A stretch of 62,730 nucleotides of DNA, from contig CAMLFH010000027.1 of NCBI GenBank assembly GCA_946479285.1, positions 1 through 62,730 of the forward strand. Reading direction: 5' to 3'. This document shows, one piece after another, positions 17,477-27,057 of the stretch (positions within the stretch are counted from its first letter, which is position 1; the number at the start of each line of letters is the position of its first letter). Under the pieces are notes generated by a model. That model did not search any database, was not told where the DNA came from, and was given only the letters and a program-made list of their open reading frames with translations. The stretch comes from an uncultured Flavobacteriales bacterium (GTDB taxonomy: Bacteria > Bacteroidota > Bacteroidia > Flavobacteriales > Crocinitomicaceae). The position numbers and the translations under genes were made by a program.

Positions 17477-18315
17477 AAAAGCAGTTATTTACTAATCGCT
17501 TCACGGAAAGCATTCTTTTAGTTCTAATCCAATTGGTTGCTTCCAACAAGCGCTTTTTCAAATTTGTTCCAACACACGATGATTACCCGGCCGGAAGTAT
17601 CCGCAAAGCAAAACGCAAAGGCATTCACTATGAATTGGATATTTCGGATTACCAGGAATGGCTGATCTATTTTCACTGTAAATCCGATTCCAGCGATCAT
17701 GTGCTCGATTACCTTGAAAAATCAGAGATCATCTTCGATATCGGGGCGAATATCGGTCAAACAGCTTTCAACATGTTTCAAAAACAAACAAAAAAAGGCA
17801 TGAATCCGATTGTTTATGCTTTTGAACCATTTCCGGGGACCTTTGAAAAATTTAAGACTAACCTGAGCCTGAATCCTGAAATCAAAGAAATACATGCACT
17901 GAACCTCGGTTTGAGCAACCAAAAAGGTGTTCTTCACATGGGGCACAACGGGGCAAACAGCGGTGCTTTCCGCATGACAATGGATACTCAAAACAGTATT
18001 TCCGTTCCGGTTACATCGGTAGATGAATTTGTATCGGAGCATCAAATAGCTCACATTGATTTCATTAAAATTGATGTAGAAGGATATGAATTGCATGTAT
18101 TGGAAGGTGCTATGAAGTCCATCGAAAAATTCAAACCGAGACTCATTTTTGAATACAGCGTTAAAAACATGGCTGCCCAGGGCAAAAAGGCAGATGAAAC
18201 ATTGGACAACCTGCTGAAATTGAATTATCAACTAAGTACAAAAGAAGGCGTAACTGATTTAAATGCTATTCTGCAATTGGATTTCCAAACAGATCTGGTA
18301 TGTATTCCGAAATAA
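17473..18315 (+). CDS. FkbM-family SAM-dependent methyltransferase
   Basis: 280 residues. The SAM-binding motif I is IIFDIGANIGQTA (about 87-99), followed by VYAFEPFPGTFEKFKTNL and, at about 195-213, IDFIKIDVEGYELHVLEGA, which is diagnostic of Methyltransf_21/FkbM. In glycan clusters these enzymes O-methylate sugar hydroxyls. The gene overlaps the membrane protein by four bases (ATGA) and precedes the ABC transporter by 61 bases. Confidence 0.9.
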   Translation: MKKQLFTNRFTESILLVLIQLVASNKRFFKFVPTHDDYPAGSIRKAKRKGIHYELDISDYQEWLIYFHCKSDSSDHVLDYLEKSEIIFDIGANIGQTAFNMFQKQTKKGMNPIVYAFEPFPGTFEKFKTNLSLNPEIKEIHALNLGLSNQKGVLHMGHNGANSGAFRMTMDTQNSISVPVTSVDEFVSEHQIAHIDFIKIDVEGYELHVLEGAMKSIEKFKPRLIFEYSVKNMAAQGKKADETLDNLLKLNYQLSTKEGVTDLNAILQLDFQTDLVCIPK

Positions 18316-18376
18316 AGCAACCGGGCTGGTGCAGATTTTTTATGTAATTTGGCAGCATCAATAAAACAGGCAATCC

Positions 18377-20107
18377 TTGAAGAGTCAGCTATTTTTAATC
18401 AAACGAATTTTTAAAGAACTTCCCCGGGAGATTGGTTCGTTTATTTGGAGAGCGCTTCCAATTGCTTTTATCAGTTCACTTTTGGATGCTGTCAGTATCA
18501 GTATCCTTTTCCCGGTTATCAATTTCACGCTTTTCCCTGAAAAAATTAAGGAAAGCAGCTGGGCGAGCTCACTTTACGACTATTTTCAATTTGAATCGAA
18601 CAACACTTTCTTAAGTTTCCTGTTCATTTCCGTATTGGTGATTTTCATCATCAAGAACATCATTTTTTACTTCATCAATTTGTGGTTGCTCAAAAAAACA
18701 TTCCAGATTGCAACCGATCTGGCAATCCGTAAAATGCGCACCCAATTGAATCATTCTATGTTCCATGAAGTAAACCAGGGAACTTCCGAACAAATGCGCA
18801 ATATCATACAACTGCCGATTGAATTGATGGTTTATCACGGCCTTCCGGTTATAAACCTCATCAATGAACTATTCCTGATTGTATTGATCACACTTGGAAT
18901 TGCGTTTTTTAATATTTCCTTATTTGTCTCCATTGTACTTTTCATCGTTCCACTCTATTTTGTTTTCTCCTGGAGAACCCGAAAACTGTTATTAAAGTTG
19001 AATGACGAAAAAGACTCAACCAGTAAATCAATCTTTAAAAACACGAATAAACTCCTGGAATCTGTCCTCGAAATTCGCTTGTTCAATAAAAAAAACTACT
19101 TCGAAAAAGAGTTCAAAGGGACCATGAATGATTTTTCGGAAGTCCACAAACAATTCAACTTATTAAACCTGATCTCTCCGAAAATCATTGAAACAATTGG
19201 TGTTTTTGCAATAGTCGGCGTTTATCTTTTCGGACAACTTCTGCAAGTAAGTATTACAGAAATCGCCAATTTCCTGGTGGTTTTCGCTATTGCTTCTTTC
19301 CGTTTGATTCCTTCACTGAACAAAGTGGTTTTAAATACCAATTACATTAAAAGCAGCGCATACATTGTGGATCAATTCCTGGAGTCTAAATTATGGAGAG
19401 AAAGCAGGTCACAAAATTCGGAGCCAATCCCATTTAAAAAAGAAGTCCGCCTTCAAAATGTCAAAGTTCAATTCGATGACCGCATCATTCTGGAATTTCC
19501 GGAATTGGCTTTCGCCAGGAACGAATCTGTTGCAATTATTGGAGAATCCGGCAGTGGAAAAAGTACTTTACTCACCATGCTTTTTGGCGACCTTCCCAAT
19601 CATTCCACAGGAACACTCTCCGTTGACGGGAAAGTGATCGACGAATCTAATAAGGAAGTTTATCTCTCACTCATTTCTGTTGTTCCACAAAAAGTCCAAT
19701 TGATCGAAGGAACATTAGAAGACAATATCTGTTTTGGAATTCCATCCGAACTGCGTGACACCGAACGAATTCAGGAAGTGATCGACCAGGCAAACCTCCG
19801 ACCGTATATCCATTCGCTTCCTCTTGGCCTGCAAACCTTTGTAAACGAGCGCACAACCAATTTATCCGGCGGACAAAAACAACGCATTGCTATTGCACGA
19901 GCTTTGTATCACGGTGGCGAAATCTTGTTATTCGATGAAGCTACAAGTGCGCTGGACGCTGAAACTGAATCCGTTTTACTGGAGGAAATCCAAGCGCTGA
20001 AAGCCTTAGAAAAAACGATCATTGTGGTTACGCATAAACAGAATTCTTTACATTTGTATGAACGAGTAATTCGAATTAAAGCTGGAAAAATCAGTAATGA
20101 ATCCTAA
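18377..20107 (+). CDS. ABC transporter, fused membrane and ATPase domains (PglK/MsbA-type glycolipid flippase candidate)
   Basis: 576 residues. Six transmembrane helices lie in the first 330 residues and a nucleotide-binding domain in the rest. The latter has Walker A GESGSGKST (about 388), Q-loop VPQKVQL, signature LSGGQKQR (about 496), Walker B ILLFDEATSALD (about 516) and the switch His in VTHK. Size and half-transporter layout match PglK, which flips lipid-linked oligosaccharides, and MsbA. The location among glycosyltransferases favours lipid-linked glycan export. The start is a TTG at 18377, and no ATG occurs before the first helix. A TAATTTGG box about 30 bases upstream may start a second transcript. 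It overlaps the next gene by 11 bases. Confidence 0.88.
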   Translation: MKSQLFLIKRIFKELPREIGSFIWRALPIAFISSLLDAVSISILFPVINFTLFPEKIKESSWASSLYDYFQFESNNTFLSFLFISVLVIFIIKNIIFYFINLWLLKKTFQIATDLAIRKMRTQLNHSMFHEVNQGTSEQMRNIIQLPIELMVYHGLPVINLINELFLIVLITLGIAFFNISLFVSIVLFIVPLYFVFSWRTRKLLLKLNDEKDSTSKSIFKNTNKLLESVLEIRLFNKKNYFEKEFKGTMNDFSEVHKQFNLLNLISPKIIETIGVFAIVGVYLFGQLLQVSITEIANFLVVFAIASFRLIPSLNKVVLNTNYIKSSAYIVDQFLESKLWRESRSQNSEPIPFKKEVRLQNVKVQFDDRIILEFPELAFARNESVAIIGESGSGKSTLLTMLFGDLPNHSTGTLSVDGKVIDESNKEVYLSLISVVPQKVQLIEGTLEDNICFGIPSELRDTERIQEVIDQANLRPYIHSLPLGLQTFVNERTTNLSGGQKQRIAIARALYHGGEILLFDEATSALDAETESVLLEEIQALKALEKTIIVVTHKQNSLHLYERVIRIKAGKISNES

Positions 20108-21227
20108 GAAAATCGGCATTGTTGTAAATGACCTTGTTCAGGGTGGCGTTTCCCAGTTTTTAATCAATTATTGCAAACAATCTGACTACGCGGCTTTTAG
20201 CTACCAACTCATTGTACTGGGCGGTAAAAAGGAACCATCAATTGAACAGGCTTTAATCGAACTGGGAATAAAAATCCATGATTTCAGTCTTCCCTATTAT
20301 CCCGAGACAACTGCTGTGGACCAGTTTCTAAATCGACTGAAGGTTGCTTTCAAAGCACGAAGGCATGACACCTTTCAAGCGTTTATTAAATCCCTCGAAT
20401 TGGATTTGTTATTTACCCACTGTCATTTCCAGTTCCTTCCCTACCTGAAAGAGACAAGCCTTCCGGTTGTTTTTGTTGCACACACCGTCATTTCCAATAA
20501 ACCGGCTAATTTCCTCAATCGCATCCTGCAGCGAAACGCTTTTGTTTTTTATTTCAAAAACACCTTGGTTATTACCGTTTCAAAAAGTGTTACCGATTTC
20601 TTTCACGAGTTCAGACTGGCACCAAAACTCATCAATCTCTACCACCAGCCTAATAAAACCATTGTATCCGGAAAGCAGATCGAGTATCGTGAAAAGATCC
20701 AACGAATTATTTACGTTGCGCGGGTAAGCGTAGTAAAAAATCACCTGGAACTTCTGAAAGCGTGGAAAATACTCAACCGAAAAGACATGACGCTGCAACT
20801 GGTAGGACCGAATGATTTAAACCCGGAGAACCAGGCAAAATTAAACGAATACCTTTCCGAGAATGTTGAATTCCTGGGAAACAGATCAGATATTCCGGAA
20901 TTATTAGCACAAGCTGACATAGCTGTTTTCCCTTCAAAAGTAGAAGGATTGCCCCTTGCCTTACTGGAAAAAATGGGCTGCGGGCTTCCGGTAGTTACCA
21001 GTGACATTCCGCAATTGACAGCGGTGGTGACAGACGAAGTGAATGGATTGACTTATTCATTGGGAAATCCGCAGGAACTTGCAGATAAACTTCAGGAACT
21101 CATTTCCGATTGCGAAAAAAGACGTAAATTGGGAAGTGCGGCCAGGCAAACGGTTCTGGATTCATTTGCATATGCACCCGGAGAACCTTTAATAGTATAC
21201 GAAAAAAAAATAAATGAGCTCTTCTAA
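20097..21227 (+). CDS. Glycosyltransferase, GT-B fold (GT4 type)
   Basis: 376 residues. The N-terminal Rossmann half begins IGIVVNDLVQGGVSQFLINY. The C-terminal nucleotide-sugar half carries IIYVARVSVVKNHLELLKAW, VEFLGNRSDIPELLAQADI and the EX7E-type site FPSKVEGLPLALLEKMGCG. This is a retaining GT4 signature; the sugar donor cannot be told. It overlaps the flippase by 11 bases and the next methyltransferase by 14, so it lies in a tightly coupled run. Acts at the inner face of the cytoplasmic membrane by inference. Confidence 0.9.
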   Translation: MNPKKIGIVVNDLVQGGVSQFLINYCKQSDYAAFSYQLIVLGGKKEPSIEQALIELGIKIHDFSLPYYPETTAVDQFLNRLKVAFKARRHDTFQAFIKSLELDLLFTHCHFQFLPYLKETSLPVVFVAHTVISNKPANFLNRILQRNAFVFYFKNTLVITVSKSVTDFFHEFRLAPKLINLYHQPNKTIVSGKQIEYREKIQRIIYVARVSVVKNHLELLKAWKILNRKDMTLQLVGPNDLNPENQAKLNEYLSENVEFLGNRSDIPELLAQADIAVFPSKVEGLPLALLEKMGCGLPVVTSDIPQLTAVVTDEVNGLTYSLGNPQELADKLQELISDCEKRRKLGSAARQTVLDSFAYAPGEPLIVYEKKINELF

Positions 21228-22110
21228 TTGTTTGTTCTGCAATCAATCAACAACTTCATACAGAAAGCTGCCGCCTAATCAGTATGAAGGTGTTACTTTC
21301 CGCTATTACAAATGTACTGCCTGTAAACTGATTCAAATCGATCCGATTCCTTCACCGGAAGTGCTCTCCAAAATGTATCATTCTGAGTCGTACCACGATG
21401 AAAGGCCCACAGCTTTGCCTCCATTGGAAGAGGCGCTTCCCGGATTGCGTTTCTCTTACCAAGAGCAAATCAGCACTATTCCCGGCATAAAAGAAAGTTC
21501 AAACCTCGATTTCGGCTGTGGCGACGGGCATTTTATCCGTTCACTGGCACGTTTCCAAATTCCGTTCGACGGAGTGGAATACAACCGGGAAACGGTAGAA
21601 AAACTAAAACTCGAACTACCGGATTCGGAGTTCGCTACCATAGACCATTTTCTAACGGATCCTAAAAAATACCAGCTCATTCGAATGAGTAATGTACTGG
21701 AACATTTCACCGATCCAAAAAAAGAACTCGGGGCAATTATCGACAAACTGGAAACCGGAGGCTATTTAGTGATCGAAGGGCCTTTGGAAATGAATTGGAG
21801 CTGGACAAACTGGTTGAAATGGAACTATCTGAAAATTCGTAAGGCATTAAGCAGCTCATACGTTACAACACATCCGCCTACTCATATTATTTACAGCAAC
21901 AAACGAAATCAACTGGAATTTTTCCGGCAATTTCCGCTGGAAACAATGACTTACGAGGTAAAGGAAGCTTATTGGCCCTTTGCTGAAAAATGGAGTGAAT
22001 GCAAAGGAATAAGATCCACATTGATTTACTTGTTTTGCTCCATTGGAAAGCACATGCTGTTTTCCAGGAATTACGGGAATACCTTTTTATTCAAAGCAAA
22101 AAAACGATGA
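21214..22110 (+). CDS. Zinc-ribbon plus class I SAM methyltransferase
   Basis: 298 residues. An N-terminal four-Cys ribbon (CLFC at 6-9 and CTAC at about 34-37) precedes a Methyltransf_23-type domain. SAM motif I is LDFGCGDGHFI (about 95-105), with MSNVLEHFTDPKKEL for motif post-II. This Cys-ribbon plus methyltransferase layout is common in sugar C- or O-methyltransferases of antibiotic and polysaccharide clusters. Its stop overlaps the next glycosyltransferase start by three bases within ATGA. Confidence 0.85.
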   Translation: MSSSNCLFCNQSTTSYRKLPPNQYEGVTFRYYKCTACKLIQIDPIPSPEVLSKMYHSESYHDERPTALPPLEEALPGLRFSYQEQISTIPGIKESSNLDFGCGDGHFIRSLARFQIPFDGVEYNRETVEKLKLELPDSEFATIDHFLTDPKKYQLIRMSNVLEHFTDPKKELGAIIDKLETGGYLVIEGPLEMNWSWTNWLKWNYLKIRKALSSSYVTTHPPTHIIYSNKRNQLEFFRQFPLETMTYEVKEAYWPFAEKWSECKGIRSTLIYLFCSIGKHMLFSRNYGNTFLFKAKKR

Positions 22111-23183
22111 AAGTTGCTTATCTCCACGGAAGGCCGGGCGCTCACTATATTCATCAGGATTTGGCAAAAACCTGGAATGCAGATTTCTATTTTGCAGATC
22201 AGGACTTTCCCTGGCAGGACCAACCAATAGGCGCTTTAAAAAGAACGTGGTTTTGGATCAGAAATGCTCTTAAGTACAAGAAATACCGGGATTATGACGT
22301 AATCTTAGTGGACAACCTGCATTTTTCACCTGTGATTGCAAAAAAATTGGGGATTCTCAAAAAGAACCAAAGGTTAGTACTTCACCTGGGAAGTCATACC
22401 TTATATTACATGTCACGCGGCTTATTCGGATCTGTAGGAACTCAATTACACCGCTGGGCACTGAACAACTATGACGAGATCATTTGCGAAGGGGAATATT
22501 CGCTGCAGCTGGCGGAAAAGATGGTACGATCGAAACAAAAACTTCATTATTCCTTTTTAGGCCCGAAGGAAGAAAAAGTAATGGCTTTAAGGGAAATCCA
22601 TTCGGAATTGGATGGGACCACTTTACTAAACATTTCCCAGGTCGAAGACAATGATTTTCGCTGGAACTACAAAGGCATTGACATTATGTTAAAAGCTTTT
22701 GAGCTGGCTTTATCTGAATTCCCGGATTTAAAACTGGTATTGATCGGAGATTTTGGAACCACCAATCGCAAGCAGATCCTTGACCAGCTGAAACCGGCAA
22801 CCATCGAACGTATTTTCTTTGAGGGTTACGTCAACAACCTGCCTGATTATTATGCAGGTGCCGATCTGTATCTGCATGTAGCTCGCGGAGATGCATTTCC
22901 CACCACTTCCATTGAAGCCATGCATGCAGGAATTCCATGTTTGATTTCTGAAGATACCGGTACAAAAGAAGTGGTACTGAAAGCAAGTGATTCGCTCGTT
23001 TGTAAAACAGAGGTTGCCGATTGCGCAGAAAAAATAAAACAGTATTTCCGACTCTCACAAGTGGAAAAAAAAGAACTTCAAAAAAATGTTCGCTTTGCTG
23101 TTAGATCTTACACAGAAAAGAACGCACATTCCAATTATCGTCGTATCTTGTCTGCTATCACAGAACTAAATGGAGAGGGATAA
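22107..23183 (+). CDS. Glycosyltransferase, GT-B fold
   Basis: 358 residues from the ATG at 22107. The frame is open upstream to 21999, but that part lies inside the methyltransferase gene, and the first Rossmann strand is MKVAYLHGRPG. Later features are NISQVEDNDFRWNYKGIDIMLKAF, IFFEGYVNNLPDYYAGADLYLHVARGDAFPTTSIEAMHAG and the EDTGTKE loop, as in GT4-like enzymes. Donor and acceptor are unknown. It shares ATGA with the preceding stop and overlaps the epimerase by 14 bases. Confidence 0.88.
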   Translation: MKVAYLHGRPGAHYIHQDLAKTWNADFYFADQDFPWQDQPIGALKRTWFWIRNALKYKKYRDYDVILVDNLHFSPVIAKKLGILKKNQRLVLHLGSHTLYYMSRGLFGSVGTQLHRWALNNYDEIICEGEYSLQLAEKMVRSKQKLHYSFLGPKEEKVMALREIHSELDGTTLLNISQVEDNDFRWNYKGIDIMLKAFELALSEFPDLKLVLIGDFGTTNRKQILDQLKPATIERIFFEGYVNNLPDYYAGADLYLHVARGDAFPTTSIEAMHAGIPCLISEDTGTKEVVLKASDSLVCKTEVADCAEKIKQYFRLSQVEKKELQKNVRFAVRSYTEKNAHSNYRRILSAITELNGEG

Positions 23184-24072
23184 GTTGAAGGTATTATTAG
23201 TGGGATCCGGGTTCATTGGAACAGCACTTTTAAGCAAGCTGGTTCAATCAGAATATCCCGTTCGTGTCATTTCGAGACACATTCCATCTATCCATTCGGA
23301 ATTTATTGATTCCTATCAAATGGAGGTTTCGGAGGCTTTGCAGCATCCGGAGATCTGGCAGGAAATAGATGCTGTAATCTATACGCTTCACCAGGATCGT
23401 CCGAGTGAAAAGCAATACGATGCAAAGAATGATGTGGATTACGTCCTGATGAAAAAGGTGCTGGGACAATTGAATAAATCTGCCTGTAAAACGTTCATAT
23501 ACCTTTCGAGCGGTGGTGCTGTTTACGGAATGCCGCAAACTACACCCGTGGACGAATTCCATGATCGAAAACCCATTTCCGCATACGGTGAGTCCAAAAA
23601 ACGCATCGAAGATCTATTGATAGAAAACAGCAAGCACACTTCTTTCAATACACTGATATTGAGACCTTCCAATGTTTACGGGAATCAGTCACCTGATCGG
23701 ATTACAGGAATCATCAATCACCTGATCACAGCCGTGAAACAGCAGCGAGAATTTACGATTTGGGGTGATGGCGAAGGACAAAAAGGCTATCTGCATATTG
23801 ATGACCTGAACGCCCTGATCATGCATACAATCCGGCATTTCGAATCCAGGCTGGACGTATTAAATGTTTGTTCGGAAGAATATTATACCCCCAAACAACT
23901 CATTCAGCTAATTCCTGATTTTGGATACAGCATTCACTGCAATTTTGAAGAGCAGAAAACATTTGATGTATTCCAGATCCGGCTTTCGAGTAAAAGAGCT
24001 CAGGAAACTTTTAACTGGAAACCACGTCATTTACTGAAAGAGTATATTGCTTCTCATTTAAATAATAAGTGA
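23170..24072 (+). CDS. NAD-dependent sugar epimerase/dehydratase (extended SDR)
   Basis: 300 residues. NAD-binding GSGFIGTALL (about 12-21), SSGGAVYG around the catalytic Ser/Thr, YGESKKRIED with the Tyr-x3-Lys pair, and LRPSNVYGNQ are all seen. Likely acts on a nucleotide sugar such as UDP-galactose/glucose or a dTDP-hexose; the substrate is not determined. The first glycine motif is intact, unlike the second epimerase at 33091. It overlaps the upstream glycosyltransferase by 14 bases. Confidence 0.88.
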   Translation: MERDKLKVLLVGSGFIGTALLSKLVQSEYPVRVISRHIPSIHSEFIDSYQMEVSEALQHPEIWQEIDAVIYTLHQDRPSEKQYDAKNDVDYVLMKKVLGQLNKSACKTFIYLSSGGAVYGMPQTTPVDEFHDRKPISAYGESKKRIEDLLIENSKHTSFNTLILRPSNVYGNQSPDRITGIINHLITAVKQQREFTIWGDGEGQKGYLHIDDLNALIMHTIRHFESRLDVLNVCSEEYYTPKQLIQLIPDFGYSIHCNFEEQKTFDVFQIRLSSKRAQETFNWKPRHLLKEYIASHLNNK

Positions 24073-24080
24073 TTGAATTC

Positions 24081-25199
24081 ATGAAGGTTCTCCATTATTA
24101 TCCCTCAAATACACAAACCAATTCATTGGAGACTTACCTGAGACTGCTCCGGGAAAACGGCATCGAATTAATTGTTCTGACTACCTGTGGAAGAGGAGAT
24201 TTTCACACCCATGTGGAAGCCTTTGGAATTCCGTGTTATACCTTTGAATGCCAATCAAAAAACCGGCTCGTTTATTATTGGAAACAAATCCGGTTCCTGA
24301 GAAATTTTGTGAAAACACATCAAATCGATCATGTATTCTCACACTTGCAACAAACCAATTTCATTGCGGTTCTTGCCGCTTTTTTTTACAAAAAACCAAC
24401 AACACTTTTCAGGCATCATTTGACTATTCCGGGAATAGAGAAAGTTTCCAAAATGGAAAAATTCTTCGACCGGGTAATTGACCGTTTCGGGAAACAAATC
24501 GTGGTGGCGTCTCCGGTTGTTTTGCAAAATATTCAAAAATATGAATCTATCCGGGCAGAGAAATACCAGGTCATTCCCTATTGCTACGATTTTGACAAAT
24601 ACCCAAAACCTGATCCGAATCGTGTAGAACAAATTCGATCAAATTATAAAAGTGATTTTATCTTCCTCATGTGTTCGCGCTTTGTAGCCAGCAAACGTCA
24701 TCAATATGCATTGGAGGTTTTAGCGCTTTTGATCCACGATTACAATTGGAACATTCAATTACTGCTATTGGATCATGGTCCTTTACTGGAGGAAGTGAAA
24801 GCTGAAATCTCACGCAAAAAACTGGACAGCCATGTGGAAATTGTCGGGTTTACGAAAGAGTTTGTCAACTACATGGCTGCTTCTGATCTGTTATTCCATC
24901 CTTCACTAACCGAAACCTCCAGCAGTACGGTCAAAGAATTGGGATTACTAGGAAAACCGGTAGTGGTAACTTCGGGAGTCGGAGATTTTGATGATTACAT
25001 TTTTCACGGGGAAAATGGCTGGAAAATGGAATTGGAACAAAGCGCTGAAGAAACAGCAAAAGTACTGGATCAGATTCTGAAAAATCCGGAATCATTGGAT
25101 GCGAAAGGAGAAGCTTTACGACAAACCGTCCTGTCCAAATTTGGTCTTTCCTCTTTTCACTTACCGAATTATTTAGCACTTTTAAGCCAAAAAAAATGA
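24081..25199 (+). CDS. Glycosyltransferase, GT4 type
   Basis: 372 residues from the ATG at 24081, which starts directly at MKVLHYYPSN. A GTG at 24069 in the same frame would overlap the epimerase and add four residues. Typical GT4 elements are FLMCSRFVASKRHQYALEVL, VEIVGFTKEFVNYMAASDLL and FHPSLTETSSSTVKELGLLG. No signal peptide. Its stop overlaps the next methyltransferase by four bases (ATGA). Confidence 0.88.
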   Translation: MKVLHYYPSNTQTNSLETYLRLLRENGIELIVLTTCGRGDFHTHVEAFGIPCYTFECQSKNRLVYYWKQIRFLRNFVKTHQIDHVFSHLQQTNFIAVLAAFFYKKPTTLFRHHLTIPGIEKVSKMEKFFDRVIDRFGKQIVVASPVVLQNIQKYESIRAEKYQVIPYCYDFDKYPKPDPNRVEQIRSNYKSDFIFLMCSRFVASKRHQYALEVLALLIHDYNWNIQLLLLDHGPLLEEVKAEISRKKLDSHVEIVGFTKEFVNYMAASDLLFHPSLTETSSSTVKELGLLGKPVVVTSGVGDFDDYIFHGENGWKMELEQSAEETAKVLDQILKNPESLDAKGEALRQTVLSKFGLSSFHLPNYLALLSQKK

Positions 25200-26119
25200 A
25201 AGAAACAGTTTTCAGCCCGATAACTTACTCCCATGATGTTCGTTTAATTGCCAAAATTCCAACCAAACGAATCATAGATACTTATGTAATGGATAAGGGA
25301 ATGGACGTTTCCCGATTTTTTTCCGGCTTGGAAACCATTGAATTATACCGCTGCAATACCACGGGATTCGAATTCTACTGGCCCTTAAATCTTGCCGGAG
25401 ACGATACTTACTACCAAACACTCGGCGCAGAACCGTGGTATTACCCAACTGAAAGATGGGAACATAAAGAGATTGTTAAGCAGCTGAAGGATGAAACCAT
25501 TCTTGAAGTCGGCTGCGGAAACGGGGCCTTTTTGAAAAATGTAATCGCCCACACAACTTGTACTATTGAAGCTTTGGAATTGAATTCAGAAAGTGTCAAA
25601 CAACTCCAGGCTGAAGGCTTGCAGGTATTTGAAATTCCCGTACAGGATTATGTTTCACAAGCAGGGAAGCAATTCGACATCGTTTGTTCTTTCCAGGTAC
25701 TGGAGCACGTTTCAAAACCATTGGAATTTATACAGGCACAGATTGCTTTGTTAAAACCCGGAGGGAAATTGATTATCGGAGTTCCGAACAATGATTCTTT
25801 TGTGGGGTCAAATCTCCACATGAGCCGCATTCTGAATGAACCACCTCATCACATGGGAAGATGGAATTACGACAGTTTACACGCTCTTGAAAAAATATTC
25901 CCGGAATTAAAACTGGTTGATGCCAGGTACGAACCCATGATCAACAGCAACGTAGATGTTTACACCTGGAACGTGGTACACAGAATGCTGTTCAAAAGTC
26001 ATTTTTTGACTAAAGCAGTTTGGAAAATACGTGCCTACAAACCTGTTCGGGGAATCATTCGTCTTTTTAAGAATCAAATTAAAGGCCAGACGATCCTGGT
26101 TACCTTCACAAAACATTGA
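25196..26119 (+). CDS. Class I SAM-dependent methyltransferase
   Basis: 307 residues. Motif I ILEVGCGNGAFL (about 102-113), SFQVLEHVSKPLEFI and LLKPGGKLIIGVPNND define a Methyltransf_11/23-type domain. About 90 residues of N-terminal extension contain a CNTTGFEFYWP stretch but lack the four-Cys ribbon of the methyltransferase at 21214. It is probably the third methyl transfer step in the same glycan. It overlaps the upstream glycosyltransferase by four bases. Confidence 0.85.
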   Translation: MKETVFSPITYSHDVRLIAKIPTKRIIDTYVMDKGMDVSRFFSGLETIELYRCNTTGFEFYWPLNLAGDDTYYQTLGAEPWYYPTERWEHKEIVKQLKDETILEVGCGNGAFLKNVIAHTTCTIEALELNSESVKQLQAEGLQVFEIPVQDYVSQAGKQFDIVCSFQVLEHVSKPLEFIQAQIALLKPGGKLIIGVPNNDSFVGSNLHMSRILNEPPHHMGRWNYDSLHALEKIFPELKLVDARYEPMINSNVDVYTWNVVHRMLFKSHFLTKAVWKIRAYKPVRGIIRLFKNQIKGQTILVTFTKH

Positions 26120-26172
26120 AAAATGTTTAGTTTTGATGTATATTCATTCAAAAGCTCACTATCCGGTCAGAC

Positions 26173-27057
26173 ATGTTTCTCTCAATCGTCATTCCTACAT
26201 ACAATCGGGCGCACTTGCTTGAACGCACCCTGAAGAGTGTTTTACAGCAATCGTGTGATGATTTTGAGGTGATTATTATTGACGATGGAAGTACGGATAA
26301 TACGGAGGAAATTATTCAATCCTATCTTTCTGAAAAAGTAAGGTATTACCGCATTCCAAACAGCGAACGCGGCGCAGCGCGAAACAGGGGTACGGAACGT
26401 GCAACGGGTGATTATATCAATTGGTTCGACAGTGATGATGAGATGCTTCCGAATCATGTGGCCAGTGCCAGGGAATTGGCCTCAGAACGGCCTGAAGTGC
26501 TCAATCTCATGTACCAGATAAAAGATTCGATCACCGGGAAAATAACACCGGTTCATGCTTCATACTCTGAAAATCAAAAACAACGCAGGAATTTCCTGAT
26601 AGAAGGGAATTACCTGGCTTGCAACCCGGTCATTGTCCGCAGAGACATCGCTTTACAAAATCCCTTCATCGAGGACCGTGCACTAAGTGCCAGTGAAGAC
26701 TACGAATTGTGGCTGCGTTTACTGGCTAAATATCGGTTTCAGCAATCGAATGAAATCACCTCCTTCCTAATCCAGCACGATGAACGCAGTGTCAATACCA
26801 TGACCAACCCTGATAAGCTGGAAACACGGTTTTTAACCTTCCTAAAATACATTGATGAGAATCAGGAACTGAAAGCTTTCTTAGGAAGCGACTACTCCTA
26901 TTTTGTCATGAGAAACTATTTGATCCTTGCAGTTGACCTTGCCTATAACGGTCATAAACGGAAAGGTTTCTTTTATTTAAAGAAAGCATTCAGGGAACAC
27001 AAAAGTGCGTTAAAGCAACGGGTATTTTGGGCAACTTTAAAACACCTTTTGTTCTAA
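26173..27057 (+). CDS. Glycosyltransferase family 2
   Basis: 294 residues with a GT-A fold. SIVIPTYNRAHLLERTLKSV at the N-terminus, IDDGSTDNTEE for the nucleotide, GAARNRG, and WFDSDDEMLP as the metal-binding DxD-type motif. SASEDYELWLRLL includes the ED catalytic-base motif. It ends the plus-strand left arm and meets the aminotransferase tail to tail with a 4-base overlap. Confidence 0.92.
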   Translation: MFLSIVIPTYNRAHLLERTLKSVLQQSCDDFEVIIIDDGSTDNTEEIIQSYLSEKVRYYRIPNSERGAARNRGTERATGDYINWFDSDDEMLPNHVASARELASERPEVLNLMYQIKDSITGKITPVHASYSENQKQRRNFLIEGNYLACNPVIVRRDIALQNPFIEDRALSASEDYELWLRLLAKYRFQQSNEITSFLIQHDERSVNTMTNPDKLETRFLTFLKYIDENQELKAFLGSDYSYFVMRNYLILAVDLAYNGHKRKGFFYLKKAFREHKSALKQRVFWATLKHLLF